From the NCBI GenBank assembly GCA_910577805.1, contig CAJTOE010000085.1, positions 1-10,840 of the forward strand: 10,840 nucleotides of DNA, in the 5' to 3' direction. A model generated the notes under the pieces. That model ran no database searches and had not been told where the DNA came from. It saw only the letters and a list, made by a program, of their open reading frames with translations. Below are positions 1 through 6,300 of this stretch, in pieces. Position numbers and translations under genes: made by a program. The number at the start of each line of letters is the position of its first letter. Position 1 is the first letter of the stretch. Origin of the DNA: an uncultured Oscillospiraceae bacterium (GTDB lineage Bacteria > Bacillota > Clostridia > Oscillospirales > Oscillospiraceae).

Positions 1-582
1 ATCGGCACGGAGCAGGCCGTTAGCCGAAGCCCATGCAACGGCATTCACCGCATAGCTGCTGACCAGAGAAGCGTCTGCGGCAGTCAAGGCGGTTCCTGCA
101 TTAGGGCTCCCTGCGTACCGATGCAGAATCACCGCAGCCTGCTCTCTTGTGACCGGGTCGCCGCTGCCAAAACGCCCATCGCCGTATCCGGCAAGAACAT
201 GATTGGCCGAGGCCCAAAGGACCGCATCATAACTCCAGGAGCCGGGGATATTATCCGTAAATACGTTTTCGCCTGTGCTGGCCGGTGTACCCGCCGCCCG
301 GTGGAGGACCGTGACCATCATGGCACGGGTCATGCTGGATTCTGGGGCAAAGGTAGTAGCCGAAGTTCCACTCATAATACCGTTTTCCCGGCACCAGCCC
401 ACCGCCTCCGCATACCACGCTCCAGCCGGAACATCCGTAAAACTGGCTTCAGGTTGTGGTGAAACTGTGTCCTCGTTCGCTGCGTTTGCTCTCGGCGCCG
501 AGATACCGGAGGCTGCAAAGCACACACCGCACAGCAGAGTGACGGACAGTGCCGCAGCTAAAATTCGTTTCCAGTGTTTCAT
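1..582 (-). CDS. SLH-domain surface protein (C-terminus beyond window)
   Basis: Only the first 194 residues are visible; the frame is still open at base 1. The ATG at 582 has GAAGGAG at 589-595. A basic start (MKHWKR) and a hydrophobic stretch to about residue 24 form a signal peptide, with possible cleavage near ANA-A (residues 32-35). Two complete SLH repeats follow, at about 48-98 (FTDVPAGAWYAEAV... TRAMMVTVLHRAAG) and 108-158 (FTDNIPGSWSYDAV... TREQAAVILHRYAG). A third begins at about 172 (SSYAVNAVAWASANGL) and is cut by the edge. SLH repeats bind secondary cell-wall polymers, so the protein should be exported and held at the cell surface. It resembles the SLH region of the gene at 2407-3321, including the AWYAE-x-V-x-WCREN core. 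What follows the SLH part is unknown; a cyclophilin-like domain as in that paralogue is possible. It is the last visible gene of the cluster, 66 bases after the permease. Confidence 0.93.
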   Translation of the reverse strand, partial: MKHWKRILAAALSVTLLCGVCFAASGISAPRANAANEDTVSPQPEASFTDVPAGAWYAEAVGWCRENGIMSGTSATTFAPESSMTRAMMVTVLHRAAGTPASTGENVFTDNIPGSWSYDAVLWASANHVLAGYGDGRFGSGDPVTREQAAVILHRYAGSPNAGTALTAADASLVSSYAVNAVAWASANGLLRAD

Positions 583-648
583 GGTTGTCTCCTTCATAAA
601 TCGTTATTGAATCGGCAGAGAGTTTGACCGCCGGTCTGCCCAGAGCAG

Positions 649-1560
649 CTACATAAACGCGTTGATCCACAGACCTGTTATGAGAGAATACGCCACAACA
701 AACAGGATATATAGCGCAAATCGTTTGGCACCTAATACGATTTTCATTGCGCCCAGGTTCGTGATTTTGGTAGAGGGGCCGGTAATCATAAAAGCCGCCG
801 CGCTGCCCGCGCTCATACCATCCATCAGCCATGCCTGCAACAGCGGGATCGTTCCTCCTCCGCAGGCATAAAGCGGTACTCCAATCGTCGCTGCCATCAA
901 AACGCCAAAGCCCTCTTGCTTTCCAAACAGTCGGGCCATTGCGTCTGATGGAACATACCGCTGAAACAGTGCGGATAAGATCACGCCCAACAGGAACATT
1001 GGCCCGGTGGCCTTAAGGTTCCGCCCCAGGTTTTTCATAAAGCGCACAAGGAGGTTGGGGGCGGTATCACGGTTTTTAGGTTCAGAAAATCCGTTGAAAT
1101 CAAAAAATTGTTTATTTGAATAGAATATACGGAGAAGAAGGCCAGTTGTAATACCGCAGAGGAAACAAGAGACGATCCGTATCATCAGCATCTTTGGTCC
1201 CAGGGCCATGCTGTAAAAAATCAACTGCGGGTTCAATAGAATAGAACTCATCATAAACGCTGCCAGCCAGTCATGCTCCATGCCGTTTTCAGCGAATGAG
1301 GCGGCAATCGGAATTGTGCCGTACATACAGAGGGGCGAGGCGATTCCCAGAGCCGAGGCGGGGATTATGCCTAAAGCGCCCAGACGTTTCCCTTGGATAG
1401 AGCGAAACAATCTATGTATCGAATCTTTCGCAAAAACGGACACAGCAGACCCAAGCACCATGCCCAGCACCCAATAGGGAAAAATTTGCTCCAGCTGAAG
1501 GTTGAAATAGTACCAAAGGTAGATGAACTCTCTCCGCAAAGCGATGAGTATAGGAATCAC
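649..1560 (-). CDS. ArsP/UPF0718-type permease (ArsP_1 family)
   Basis: This is a 303-residue polytopic membrane protein with about eight hydrophobic segments in two homologous halves joined by a polar loop (about 147-175). Each half carries the family's glycine/proline signature: PLCMYGTIPIAAS at 76-88 followed by SSILLNPQLI, and GVPLYACGGGTIPL at 227-240 followed by GPSTKITNLGAMK. The family includes proteins tied to organoarsenical efflux and to divalent metal export, but many members have no known substrate. Cys78 and Cys233 lie in the signatures and could contact a soft metal or metalloid. The start is a GTG at 1560, 26 bases after the upstream stop. It has only a poor ribosome site (AGCGGGG) immediately before it, and an in-frame TAA lies four codons upstream. 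The next ATG (residue 34) would remove the first membrane segment, so GTG is preferred and translation may depend on coupling. No arsenic repressor or reductase is nearby, so the substrate is open. Confidence 0.85.
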   Translation of the reverse strand: MIPILIALRREFIYLWYYFNLQLEQIFPYWVLGMVLGSAVSVFAKDSIHRLFRSIQGKRLGALGIIPASALGIASPLCMYGTIPIAASFAENGMEHDWLAAFMMSSILLNPQLIFYSMALGPKMLMIRIVSCFLCGITTGLLLRIFYSNKQFFDFNGFSEPKNRDTAPNLLVRFMKNLGRNLKATGPMFLLGVILSALFQRYVPSDAMARLFGKQEGFGVLMAATIGVPLYACGGGTIPLLQAWLMDGMSAGSAAAFMITGPSTKITNLGAMKIVLGAKRFALYILFVVAYSLITGLWINAFM

Positions 1561-1586
1561 CCCGCTTTATATCGCGTCCCGACCAG

Positions 1587-2321
1587 TCACCGGAGCATTC
1601 TATACTGTTCGTCATTCACCGACTCCAGCCACTCATTGGCAGTATTCTCACCGGGGCATTCCACAGCTACATGAGAGAACCAACAATCCTTGGCGGCACC
1701 ATGCCAGTGCTTGACTCCGGCAGGAATAATCACTACATCGCCGGGGTTCAATTTCCGGGCTTCCTGTCCCCATTCCTGATACCAGCCCCTGCCGCCGGCA
1801 CATAGCAGGACCTGTCCGCCGCCACTGGTGGCCTTGTGAATATGCCAGTTATTGCGGCAGCCCGGTTCAAATGTCACATTCGCCATGAATACGGTTTCTC
1901 CAGGAACGGTGAGGGGTCTCAGGTAGGATTTCCCTACGAAGTATTGGGCATAGGCTTCATTGGGTGCGCCCAAACCAAAGATCCCGCCGTCCGCTCCTGC
2001 ATCGTCCTTGTAGACCTCCACGGCCATCCGAAACGCGGCCCAGGCGTTAGGCCAGCCCGCATAAAAGGCCACATGAGTCAAGATTTCCGCCATTTCGTCC
2101 CTGGTAACGCCATTCTTTTTTGCTGAAGCCAGGTGATATTGGAAAGAGCTGTCAATCAAGCCCTTGCTCACCAGAACCGTGACAGTAAGAATGGAGCGCG
2201 TTTTTAAGGAGAGCACTCCTTCTCTGGACCAGACCTCTCCAAAGAGGATGTCGTCGTTAAGCTCTGCGAATTTAGGGGCGAACTCACCCAACTGGTCACG
2301 GCCCGCTGTCTGTTTTATCAT
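1587..2321 (-). CDS. Carboxymuconolactone decarboxylase-cupin fusion protein
   Basis: This 244-residue cytoplasmic protein has two domains. Residues about 15-105 form an all-helical carboxymuconolactone decarboxylase (CMD) fold, with LKTRSILTVTVLVSKG, the conserved helix around His63 (FQYHLASAKKNGVT), and EMAEILTHVAFYAGWPNAWAA. The CXXC pair of the AhpD peroxidase branch is absent, so thiol peroxidase activity is unlikely. Residues about 140-225 form a cupin. Motif 1 is GCRNNWHIH (His160, His162), with Gln170 where many cupins have a metal-binding Glu. Motif 2 is GDVVIIPAGVKHWHG (His205). Such fusions are common in anaerobes near flavodoxins and hydrolases, but their reaction is mostly untested; gamma-lactone decarboxylation or isomerisation is the family expectation. 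An ATG at 2336 is in frame but contains the ribosome site itself. The ATG at 2321 has GGAGGT seven bases upstream and is chosen. An 85-base gap with a long palindrome separates it from the preceding gene. Confidence 0.92.
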   Translation of the reverse strand: MIKQTAGRDQLGEFAPKFAELNDDILFGEVWSREGVLSLKTRSILTVTVLVSKGLIDSSFQYHLASAKKNGVTRDEMAEILTHVAFYAGWPNAWAAFRMAVEVYKDDAGADGGIFGLGAPNEAYAQYFVGKSYLRPLTVPGETVFMANVTFEPGCRNNWHIHKATSGGGQVLLCAGGRGWYQEWGQEARKLNPGDVVIIPAGVKHWHGAAKDCWFSHVAVECPGENTANEWLESVNDEQYRMLR

Positions 2322-2328
2322 TGTTGTT

Positions 2329-2334
2329 ACCTCC
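2329..2334 (-). promoter_or_regulatory. Ribosome binding site fixing the CMD-cupin start
   Basis: GGAGGT lies seven bases before the ATG at 2321. It overlaps the alternative ATG at 2336-2334, which therefore cannot use it, so the shorter protein (starting MIKQTAG) is the real product. Confidence 0.85.
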
Positions 2335-2345
2335 ATTTCAGATGA

Positions 2346-2367
2346 GGGGCGGCCTGCAGGCCGCCCC
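2346..2367. repeat. Perfect 22-base palindrome between SLH and CMD-cupin genes
   Basis: Both strands read GGGGCGGCCTG followed by its exact complement CAGGCCGCCCC. In RNA it would fold as a nine-pair, almost pure GC stem with a TGCA loop, about 10 bases upstream of the GGAGGT ribosome site of the CMD-cupin gene. No run of T follows on either strand, so it is not a standard intrinsic terminator. It could be an mRNA processing or stability element that sets the ratio between upstream and downstream genes, a protein binding site, or a mobile short palindrome. Confidence 0.8.
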
Positions 2368-2391
2368 GGATATGTTGGAAATTTAATCCTT

Positions 2392-2418
2392 AAAGTGGGC
2401 TTTCAGTCAAGCCACTTT
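2392..2418. terminator. Imperfect hairpin over the SLH stop codon (possible weak terminator)
   Basis: The plus strand has AAAGTGGGCTT, a six-base loop, then AAGCCACTTT. These arms pair apart from one bulged G, and more T follows (to 2420) on the plus strand. Read on the minus strand, the stem covers the TGA stop of the SLH/cyclophilin-like gene and is followed only by the mixed tract TTAAGGATTAAATTT, so termination of the operon would be partial at best. As a plus-strand terminator the shape is better, but no plus-strand gene precedes it. Confidence 0.35.
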
Positions 2419-3321
2419 TTCCAGTGAAAAGGTGACACTCACGTCACCGCTACCCAGGATGTCCCGCAGCTGTTGAGAAGTAACGTCATTGATTTTCCCC
2501 AGGCGGGTGAAATTCCATGAATTGCGGTCGTAGTAGATGGTGATCTGGTTGCCCTGATAGAGAATGATATCCCCTGCCTCGGTAGTGATCTGCTGGTTAT
2601 TCGTGGGCAGACTTTGGCCCAGAGGACCAACCTTCTCAAAATTGCCGTAGTCGCTCATCTGAATGGTGCAGGGACCGTTTGCCAGCAGTTCCCGGAATGC
2701 TTCCGCTGAGGAATTGTTCGCCAGAGTGGCGGTGAGTGTGGTTCCATTGACCGTAATATACAGCATAGTTTCTTCTCCTTCAGATGGACTTGTCCCTGGC
2801 TGAGTGTCACTGAGCCTTTGAAGGACAGCGGCCACTTGGGCGCGAGTGGTGACGGCGGAGCTGCCGTCAAAGCCGGGAATGCCCTGGGTAATAGTCTGGC
2901 CCAGGTAGTTGTTCAGAATAATATCCAACTGCTGCTGGGTAATGGGGTCGTTGGTTCCAAAGCGCCCGTTTCCATAGCCACGAACCAGCTCCTCGCTGGC
3001 CGCCCAGCGAATAGATTCTGTGTACCACTGTCCCTCTGGTACGTCATTAAACCGCATCAGATAGTTGACCACAGGACTGCCAGCCTGCCTCCACAGGACA
3101 GCGGCCAGCATGGCCCGGGTCAAGGTACTGTCAGGGGCAAAGCGTCCACCGCCCACTCCGGCCATCAGATTATTTTCCCGGCACCAGGTAACGGACTCCG
3201 CATACCAAGCTCCAGCGTCAACATCGGAATAACCGGTATCAGACACCGTTGCGCTGGCAGGGAGCACCATAGAAAGAGAGAAAAAGAGCGCGGCTAAAAA
3301 AGTAGTAAATCGTTGTTTCAT
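2407..3321 (-). CDS. SLH-anchored protein with C-terminal cyclophilin-like domain
   Basis: This is a 304-residue secreted protein. Residues 1-24 are a signal peptide (cleavage likely after PASA). SLH repeat 1 is at about 30-80 (YSDVDAGAWYAESVTWCREN... TRAMLAAVLWRQAG) and repeat 2 at about 91-141 (FNDVPEGQWYTESI... GYGNGRF... IILNNYLG). Only the second half of a third repeat remains at about 149-172 (TTRAQVAAVLQRLSD). A short Ser/Glu linker leads to a cyclophilin-like domain at about 186-301: MLYITVNGTTLTATL, NSSAEAFRELL, MSDYGNFEKVG, EAGDIILYQGNQITIYYDR, FTRLGKIND, and a final SVTFSLE strand. This matches the bacterial cyclophilin-like fold family, which is not shown to have prolyl isomerase activity. 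The frame extends upstream, but the ATG at 3321 has AAGGAG six bases before it and starts the signal peptide. That ribosome site overlaps the stop codon of the flavodoxin gene, which suggests coupled translation. Confidence 0.93.
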   Translation of the reverse strand: MKQRFTTFLAALFFSLSMVLPASATVSDTGYSDVDAGAWYAESVTWCRENNLMAGVGGGRFAPDSTLTRAMLAAVLWRQAGSPVVNYLMRFNDVPEGQWYTESIRWAASEELVRGYGNGRFGTNDPITQQQLDIILNNYLGQTITQGIPGFDGSSAVTTRAQVAAVLQRLSDTQPGTSPSEGEETMLYITVNGTTLTATLANNSSAEAFRELLANGPCTIQMSDYGNFEKVGPLGQSLPTNNQQITTEAGDIILYQGNQITIYYDRNSWNFTRLGKINDVTSQQLRDILGSGDVSVTFSLEKVA

Positions 3322-3327
3322 AAGGAT

Positions 3328-3333
3328 CTCCTT
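3328..3333 (-). promoter_or_regulatory. Ribosome binding site fixing the SLH/cyclophilin-like start
   Basis: AAGGAG lies six bases before the ATG at 3321 and shares bases with the TAA stop (3332-3334) of the upstream flavodoxin-fold gene. It rules out the longer in-frame reading, which would bury the signal peptide. Confidence 0.85.
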
Positions 3334-3871
3334 ACACCCGTTTGCCCATCTCATAGGCTTCGTCCAGCGCGGGATTGCCCTGGATGGTCCCAATGGCATC
3401 CGCGCCGCCGCCGAATACCGTACCCGCCAAGCGGGCCTTTTCAAAGCAGGCGATCCAGCCCTCAAGGCCCTTGATAGCCCCATCCATGGCGCTCTTGTCC
3501 GCGTCTGCCGCTGCTGCCAGCAGGTAAATGTCCCGAAAAGCGTAGTCGGCAGGGTACAGAGGATTGGCCCGGTCCAGCATGGTTTTCATCTGGCCGCACA
3601 TCTCGTAATAGTAGATGGGTGTGGCAAAGACGATCACATCGGCTGTGAGCATTTTCTGGGCGATGGTATCCGCATCATCGTGAATGACGCAGCGCTTACT
3701 TTTCTGGCAGGCCAGACAACCCTTGCAGAAGCCGATGGCCTTGTCGTAAAGCACGATTTTCTCAACTTGGTTCCCGGTCTCCCGCGCGCCCCTGGCAAAT
3801 TCCTCCGCCAGAGTGTCGGAGTTGCCGCCCTTGCGGGGGCTGGTGGAAATGATCAAAACTGATTTGCTCAT
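3332..3871 (-). CDS. Flavodoxin-fold NAD(P)H-dependent reductase with four-cysteine motif
   Basis: This 179-residue cytoplasmic protein belongs to the FMN_red/flavodoxin_2 group. SPRKGGNSD at 11-19, after the first beta strand (VLIISTS), is the FMN phosphate loop. ATPIYYYEMCGQMKTMLDR at 83-101 is the second flavin-contact region of this family. Cys49, Cys52, Cys55 and Cys61 form CX2CX2CX5C (CKGCLACQKSKRC), followed by the usual DD. This spacing agrees with the compact motif that holds a [4Fe-4S] cluster in archaeal iron-sulfur flavoproteins, although many bacterial relatives with a similar motif have not been shown to bind a cluster. The expected role is two-electron transfer from NAD(P)H or ferredoxin to an unknown acceptor such as a quinone or enone. 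The ATG at 3871 has AAGGAG at 3879-3884, on the stop of the hydrolase gene 12 bases upstream, so it belongs to the same transcript. Confidence 0.92.
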   Translation of the reverse strand: MSKSVLIISTSPRKGGNSDTLAEEFARGARETGNQVEKIVLYDKAIGFCKGCLACQKSKRCVIHDDADTIAQKMLTADVIVFATPIYYYEMCGQMKTMLDRANPLYPADYAFRDIYLLAAAADADKSAMDGAIKGLEGWIACFEKARLAGTVFGGGADAIGTIQGNPALDEAYEMGKRV

Positions 3872-3883
3872 GGCGTTTCTCCT

Positions 3884-4825
3884 TTACTTCAGATTAGAGC
3901 GGAAGAACTCCGCAAGCTTATCGAAGGGAATGCGATCCGTGCGGTCATAGAGGTCAATATGCTCCGCATCGGCAACCTCGTACAGCTCCTTCGGCTCCAG
4001 CGCGGCGGCATAGGCGTTCTCGCTGAAGAACCTGGAGTGCGCTTGGTCGCCCACCACAAACAGAATGGGCCGGGGCGAGATCTCGTCAATGTGGGCCAAA
4101 AGGGGGAAGTTCATCATGGCCAGCGCGCTGGTGGTGGTAAAGCCGCCGCGGGCGTTGGGATGGTGGCCCCGTTTGACGGCATAGAAGCGCATCCACTCGG
4201 CATCCGGCTCCGGGATATTGGCAGGAACCTCCTCAATGGGCCGCTCCGGGAAGCCGGGCAGGTATTCGGGGTAGCCGTTCTCCGCATCCTTCCACCGCTG
4301 GGCGGCAAGCTGGGTCTTGACAGTCTGGAGGGCGGCGCGGTCCTGTCCGCCCCGGACGGCAACGCTCATATCGTACATACTGGCAGTGGCCACCGCCTTG
4401 ATCCGGGTATCCATCTGAGCGGCGGACAAGGCAAAGCCGCCGGAGCCGCAGATGCCGATAGCACCGATCTTCTCCCGGTCCACAAAGGTCTGGAGGCCCA
4501 GGAAGTCCACGGCAGCACTGAAATTTTCTGTGAAGATGTCCGGGGAGGACACGTTCCGGGGGAAGCCGCCGGACTCGCCCATAAAGCTCTGGTCAAAGGT
4601 GAGGACCACAAAGCCCCTCTGGGCCAGCTCGTTGCCGTAGACGCAGGGCCCCTGCTCCTTCACGCCGCCATAGGGGGCGCCCACGATGAGGGCGGGATGT
4701 TTCTGTGTCAGGTCCATATCTTTGGCATAGTACAACTCACCCATAATTTCCAAACCGTAGCGGTTTTTGTAAACCACCTTTTTTCTTGTCACGCTGTCAT
4801 TCAGCGCCGCGATATGTCCGCTCAT
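3884..4825 (-). CDS. Alpha/beta hydrolase, dienelactone-hydrolase-like
   Basis: This 313-residue cytoplasmic alpha/beta hydrolase has no signal peptide. The core strand HPALIVGAPYGGVKEQG (43-59) supplies the oxyanion region, and GFVVLTFDQSFMGESGG (71-87) is the typical second strand and loop. The nucleophile elbow is GAIGICGSGGFAL (121-133). Aligned on the strand, it matches GxCxGG of dienelactone hydrolase rather than GxSxG, so Cys126 is the likely nucleophile, with Ser128 as the alternative. Asp260 (ILFVVGDQAH) and His289 (DAEHIDLYD) complete a triad. Residues 155-245 form a helical cap that would define the substrate. Relatives are annotated as esterases or dienelactone hydrolases without proven substrates. 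The ATG overlaps the acetyltransferase stop as ATGA and has AGGAGG at 4833-4838, so the two genes are translationally coupled. Confidence 0.92.
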   Translation of the reverse strand: MSGHIAALNDSVTRKKVVYKNRYGLEIMGELYYAKDMDLTQKHPALIVGAPYGGVKEQGPCVYGNELAQRGFVVLTFDQSFMGESGGFPRNVSSPDIFTENFSAAVDFLGLQTFVDREKIGAIGICGSGGFALSAAQMDTRIKAVATASMYDMSVAVRGGQDRAALQTVKTQLAAQRWKDAENGYPEYLPGFPERPIEEVPANIPEPDAEWMRFYAVKRGHHPNARGGFTTTSALAMMNFPLLAHIDEISPRPILFVVGDQAHSRFFSENAYAAALEPKELYEVADAEHIDLYDRTDRIPFDKLAEFFRSNLK

Positions 4826-5400
4826 GCTGTTTCCTCCTCTGAAATATAACGTATCAGTTTTGCCGGGACGCCGCCCACAATAGCCTTGGCGGGAACATCC
4901 TTCACGACCACCGCTCCAGCGGCTACCACTGCGCCATCTCCAATGGTCACGCCGGGACAGACCGTGGCGTTGGCCCCTATCCAGACGTGCCTGCCGATTT
5001 TAATGGGGGCAGGGTGCAGGTCTTTCCGGTGTTCCGGGTCCATCTCATGATTCAGCGTTGCCAGCACCACGTTGTGGCCGATGAGGCTCCCTTCTCCGAT
5101 GGCGATGCCGCCCTGGTCCTGGAAGTGACAGCCGGAATTGATAAACACATTATCCTCCACCATGATGTTCTTTCCAAAATCCGTGTAAAAGGGAGGGAAC
5201 AAGGCAAAGGTCCGATTAACCGGCTTCCCGGTAATTTGGGCAAACAGTTCTTGAATCTCGCTCAGGTCATGGCTGGCGCTCAATTTGTTGGTCAGTTCCA
5301 TCACCTCAAAAGATGCTGCGCTCATAAAGCGATGTGCCTCCGATCCACTCACTACCCGCTTTCCGGCGTCCATGCAGTCCAGAAATTCCCGTAACTCCAT
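4822..5400 (-). CDS. Maltose/galactoside-type O-acetyltransferase (hexapeptide repeat)
   Basis: This 192-residue enzyme transfers acetyl from acetyl-CoA to a hydroxyl of a sugar or similar small molecule. The N-terminal helical part (about 1-65) has the family's MxAG-like start region (CMDAGKRVVSG) and a conserved Asn-containing helix. The left-handed beta helix covers about 75-182, with imperfect [LIV]GxxxX repeats: IAIGEGSLIGHNV, IKIGRHVWIGANATVCPGVTIGDGAVVAAGAVVVKDVP. His118 in ATLNHEMDPEHR corresponds to the catalytic His of the Maa/LacA/NodL group. The ending GVPAKLIR is also standard. Length agrees with the family. The ATG at 5400 lies 11 bases after AAGGAG (5412-5417), a slightly long spacing, and 24 bases after the binding-protein stop. 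The natural acceptor is unknown; in this family detoxifying or modifying acetylation of non-metabolised sugars is usual. Confidence 0.94.
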   Translation of the reverse strand: MELREFLDCMDAGKRVVSGSEAHRFMSAASFEVMELTNKLSASHDLSEIQELFAQITGKPVNRTFALFPPFYTDFGKNIMVEDNVFINSGCHFQDQGGIAIGEGSLIGHNVVLATLNHEMDPEHRKDLHPAPIKIGRHVWIGANATVCPGVTIGDGAVVAAGAVVVKDVPAKAIVGGVPAKLIRYISEEETA

Positions 5401-5424
5401 AACCCCACACTCTCCTTCCTGATT

Positions 5425-6273
5425 TTACTGATCCTTGGAAATATCCGTGCCGAAATACTTCATGGACAGCTCGGTCAGCGTACCGTCCCCGGCCATCTCG
5501 GCCAGTGCGTCATTGATGGCGGCCACCAGAGCGGCGCTTTCCTCCCCTTTCCGCATGGGGATGGCAACCTGGGTAGACTGAGGGTCAATGCAGGCGATCT
5601 TGACATTGGCGTCCGGGTGCTGGGCCATGTAGTCGTAGTAGCTGACCTCCGCGTTCAGCGTTGCGTCAATGCGTCCGCTGTTCAGCAGTTCGATGGTCTG
5701 GATGAAGTCATCCACGCCGGTGACCTCCGCACCGTAGCTTTCCGCCACGTTGGCATAAGTGCTGTTGAGCGTGTTGGCGGTACTCTTGCCGTTCAGATCC
5801 TCCATGGACTGGATGCTGTCATTATCTCCGCTGACGATAACGGCGGTGCGGTTATAGGCGTAGGGGATGGAGAAGTCGTATTTCTCAGAACGGGCCTCAT
5901 CAATGTCCACGCCGTTGACCATGATGTCATAGCGTCCGGAATCCAAGCCGGCAAGCAGGCCATCCCACTCGCCCTCGGCAAATCTGGCCTCCACACCCAG
6001 CCGCTGGGCAATATTCTGGGCCACTTCCACGTCATAGCCTACCAGCTGATCGTCCTCGTCATGGTAGGTCCAGGGCGCCCAGGTACCCTCCATCGCCACC
6101 ACGATCTCGCCCCGTTCCTGAATCTGGGTCAGCAGATCGGTGGGAGCCTCGGTCTGGGCTGGTTCGCTGGAGCTGGGACTGGAGGTCTGCCCGCTGCTTT
6201 GGGAGCAGGCAGTGAGGGCAGATACACACAGGACGGCGGCAGCCACCAGGGCCGCAAAACGATGTTTCTTCAT
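5425..6273 (-). CDS. Amino acid ABC transporter substrate-binding lipoprotein
   Basis: This is a 282-residue extracellular solute receptor. The lipobox LTAC places the lipidated cysteine at residue 23, followed by a Ser/Pro/Thr-rich linker to about 46. The rest is a two-lobed SBP_bac_3 domain: IVVAMEGTWAPWTYHD at 57-72, GYDVEVAQNIAQRLG at 79-93, EWDGLLAGLDSGRYDIMVNGV at 102-122, and DEARSEKYDFSIPY at 125-138, whose Arg128 is the conserved carboxylate-binding arginine. In the second lobe, GRIDATLNAEVSYYDYM (200-216) has Ala208 where E. coli GlnH and HisJ have the aspartate that holds the alpha-ammonium group. With the ATPase and permease just upstream it forms a complete importer, closest by sequence feel to cystine-type (Tcy-like) systems; the exact ligand cannot be read from sequence. 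The ATG at 6273 has AAGGAG seven bases before it. Confidence 0.94.
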   Translation of the reverse strand: MKKHRFAALVAAAVLCVSALTACSQSSGQTSSPSSSEPAQTEAPTDLLTQIQERGEIVVAMEGTWAPWTYHDEDDQLVGYDVEVAQNIAQRLGVEARFAEGEWDGLLAGLDSGRYDIMVNGVDIDEARSEKYDFSIPYAYNRTAVIVSGDNDSIQSMEDLNGKSTANTLNSTYANVAESYGAEVTGVDDFIQTIELLNSGRIDATLNAEVSYYDYMAQHPDANVKIACIDPQSTQVAIPMRKGEESAALVAAINDALAEMAGDGTLTELSMKYFGTDISKDQ

Positions 6274-6300
6274 GGTGATACTCCTTTTTACTGATGTTTT

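Noticed and set aside
614..640. Inverted repeat GGCAGA/TCTGCC in the gap before the left SLH gene, with an overlapping GACCG-x-CGGTC
   Set aside because: Six-base arms with a 15-base loop and no T-tract; expected by chance in GC-rich sequence.
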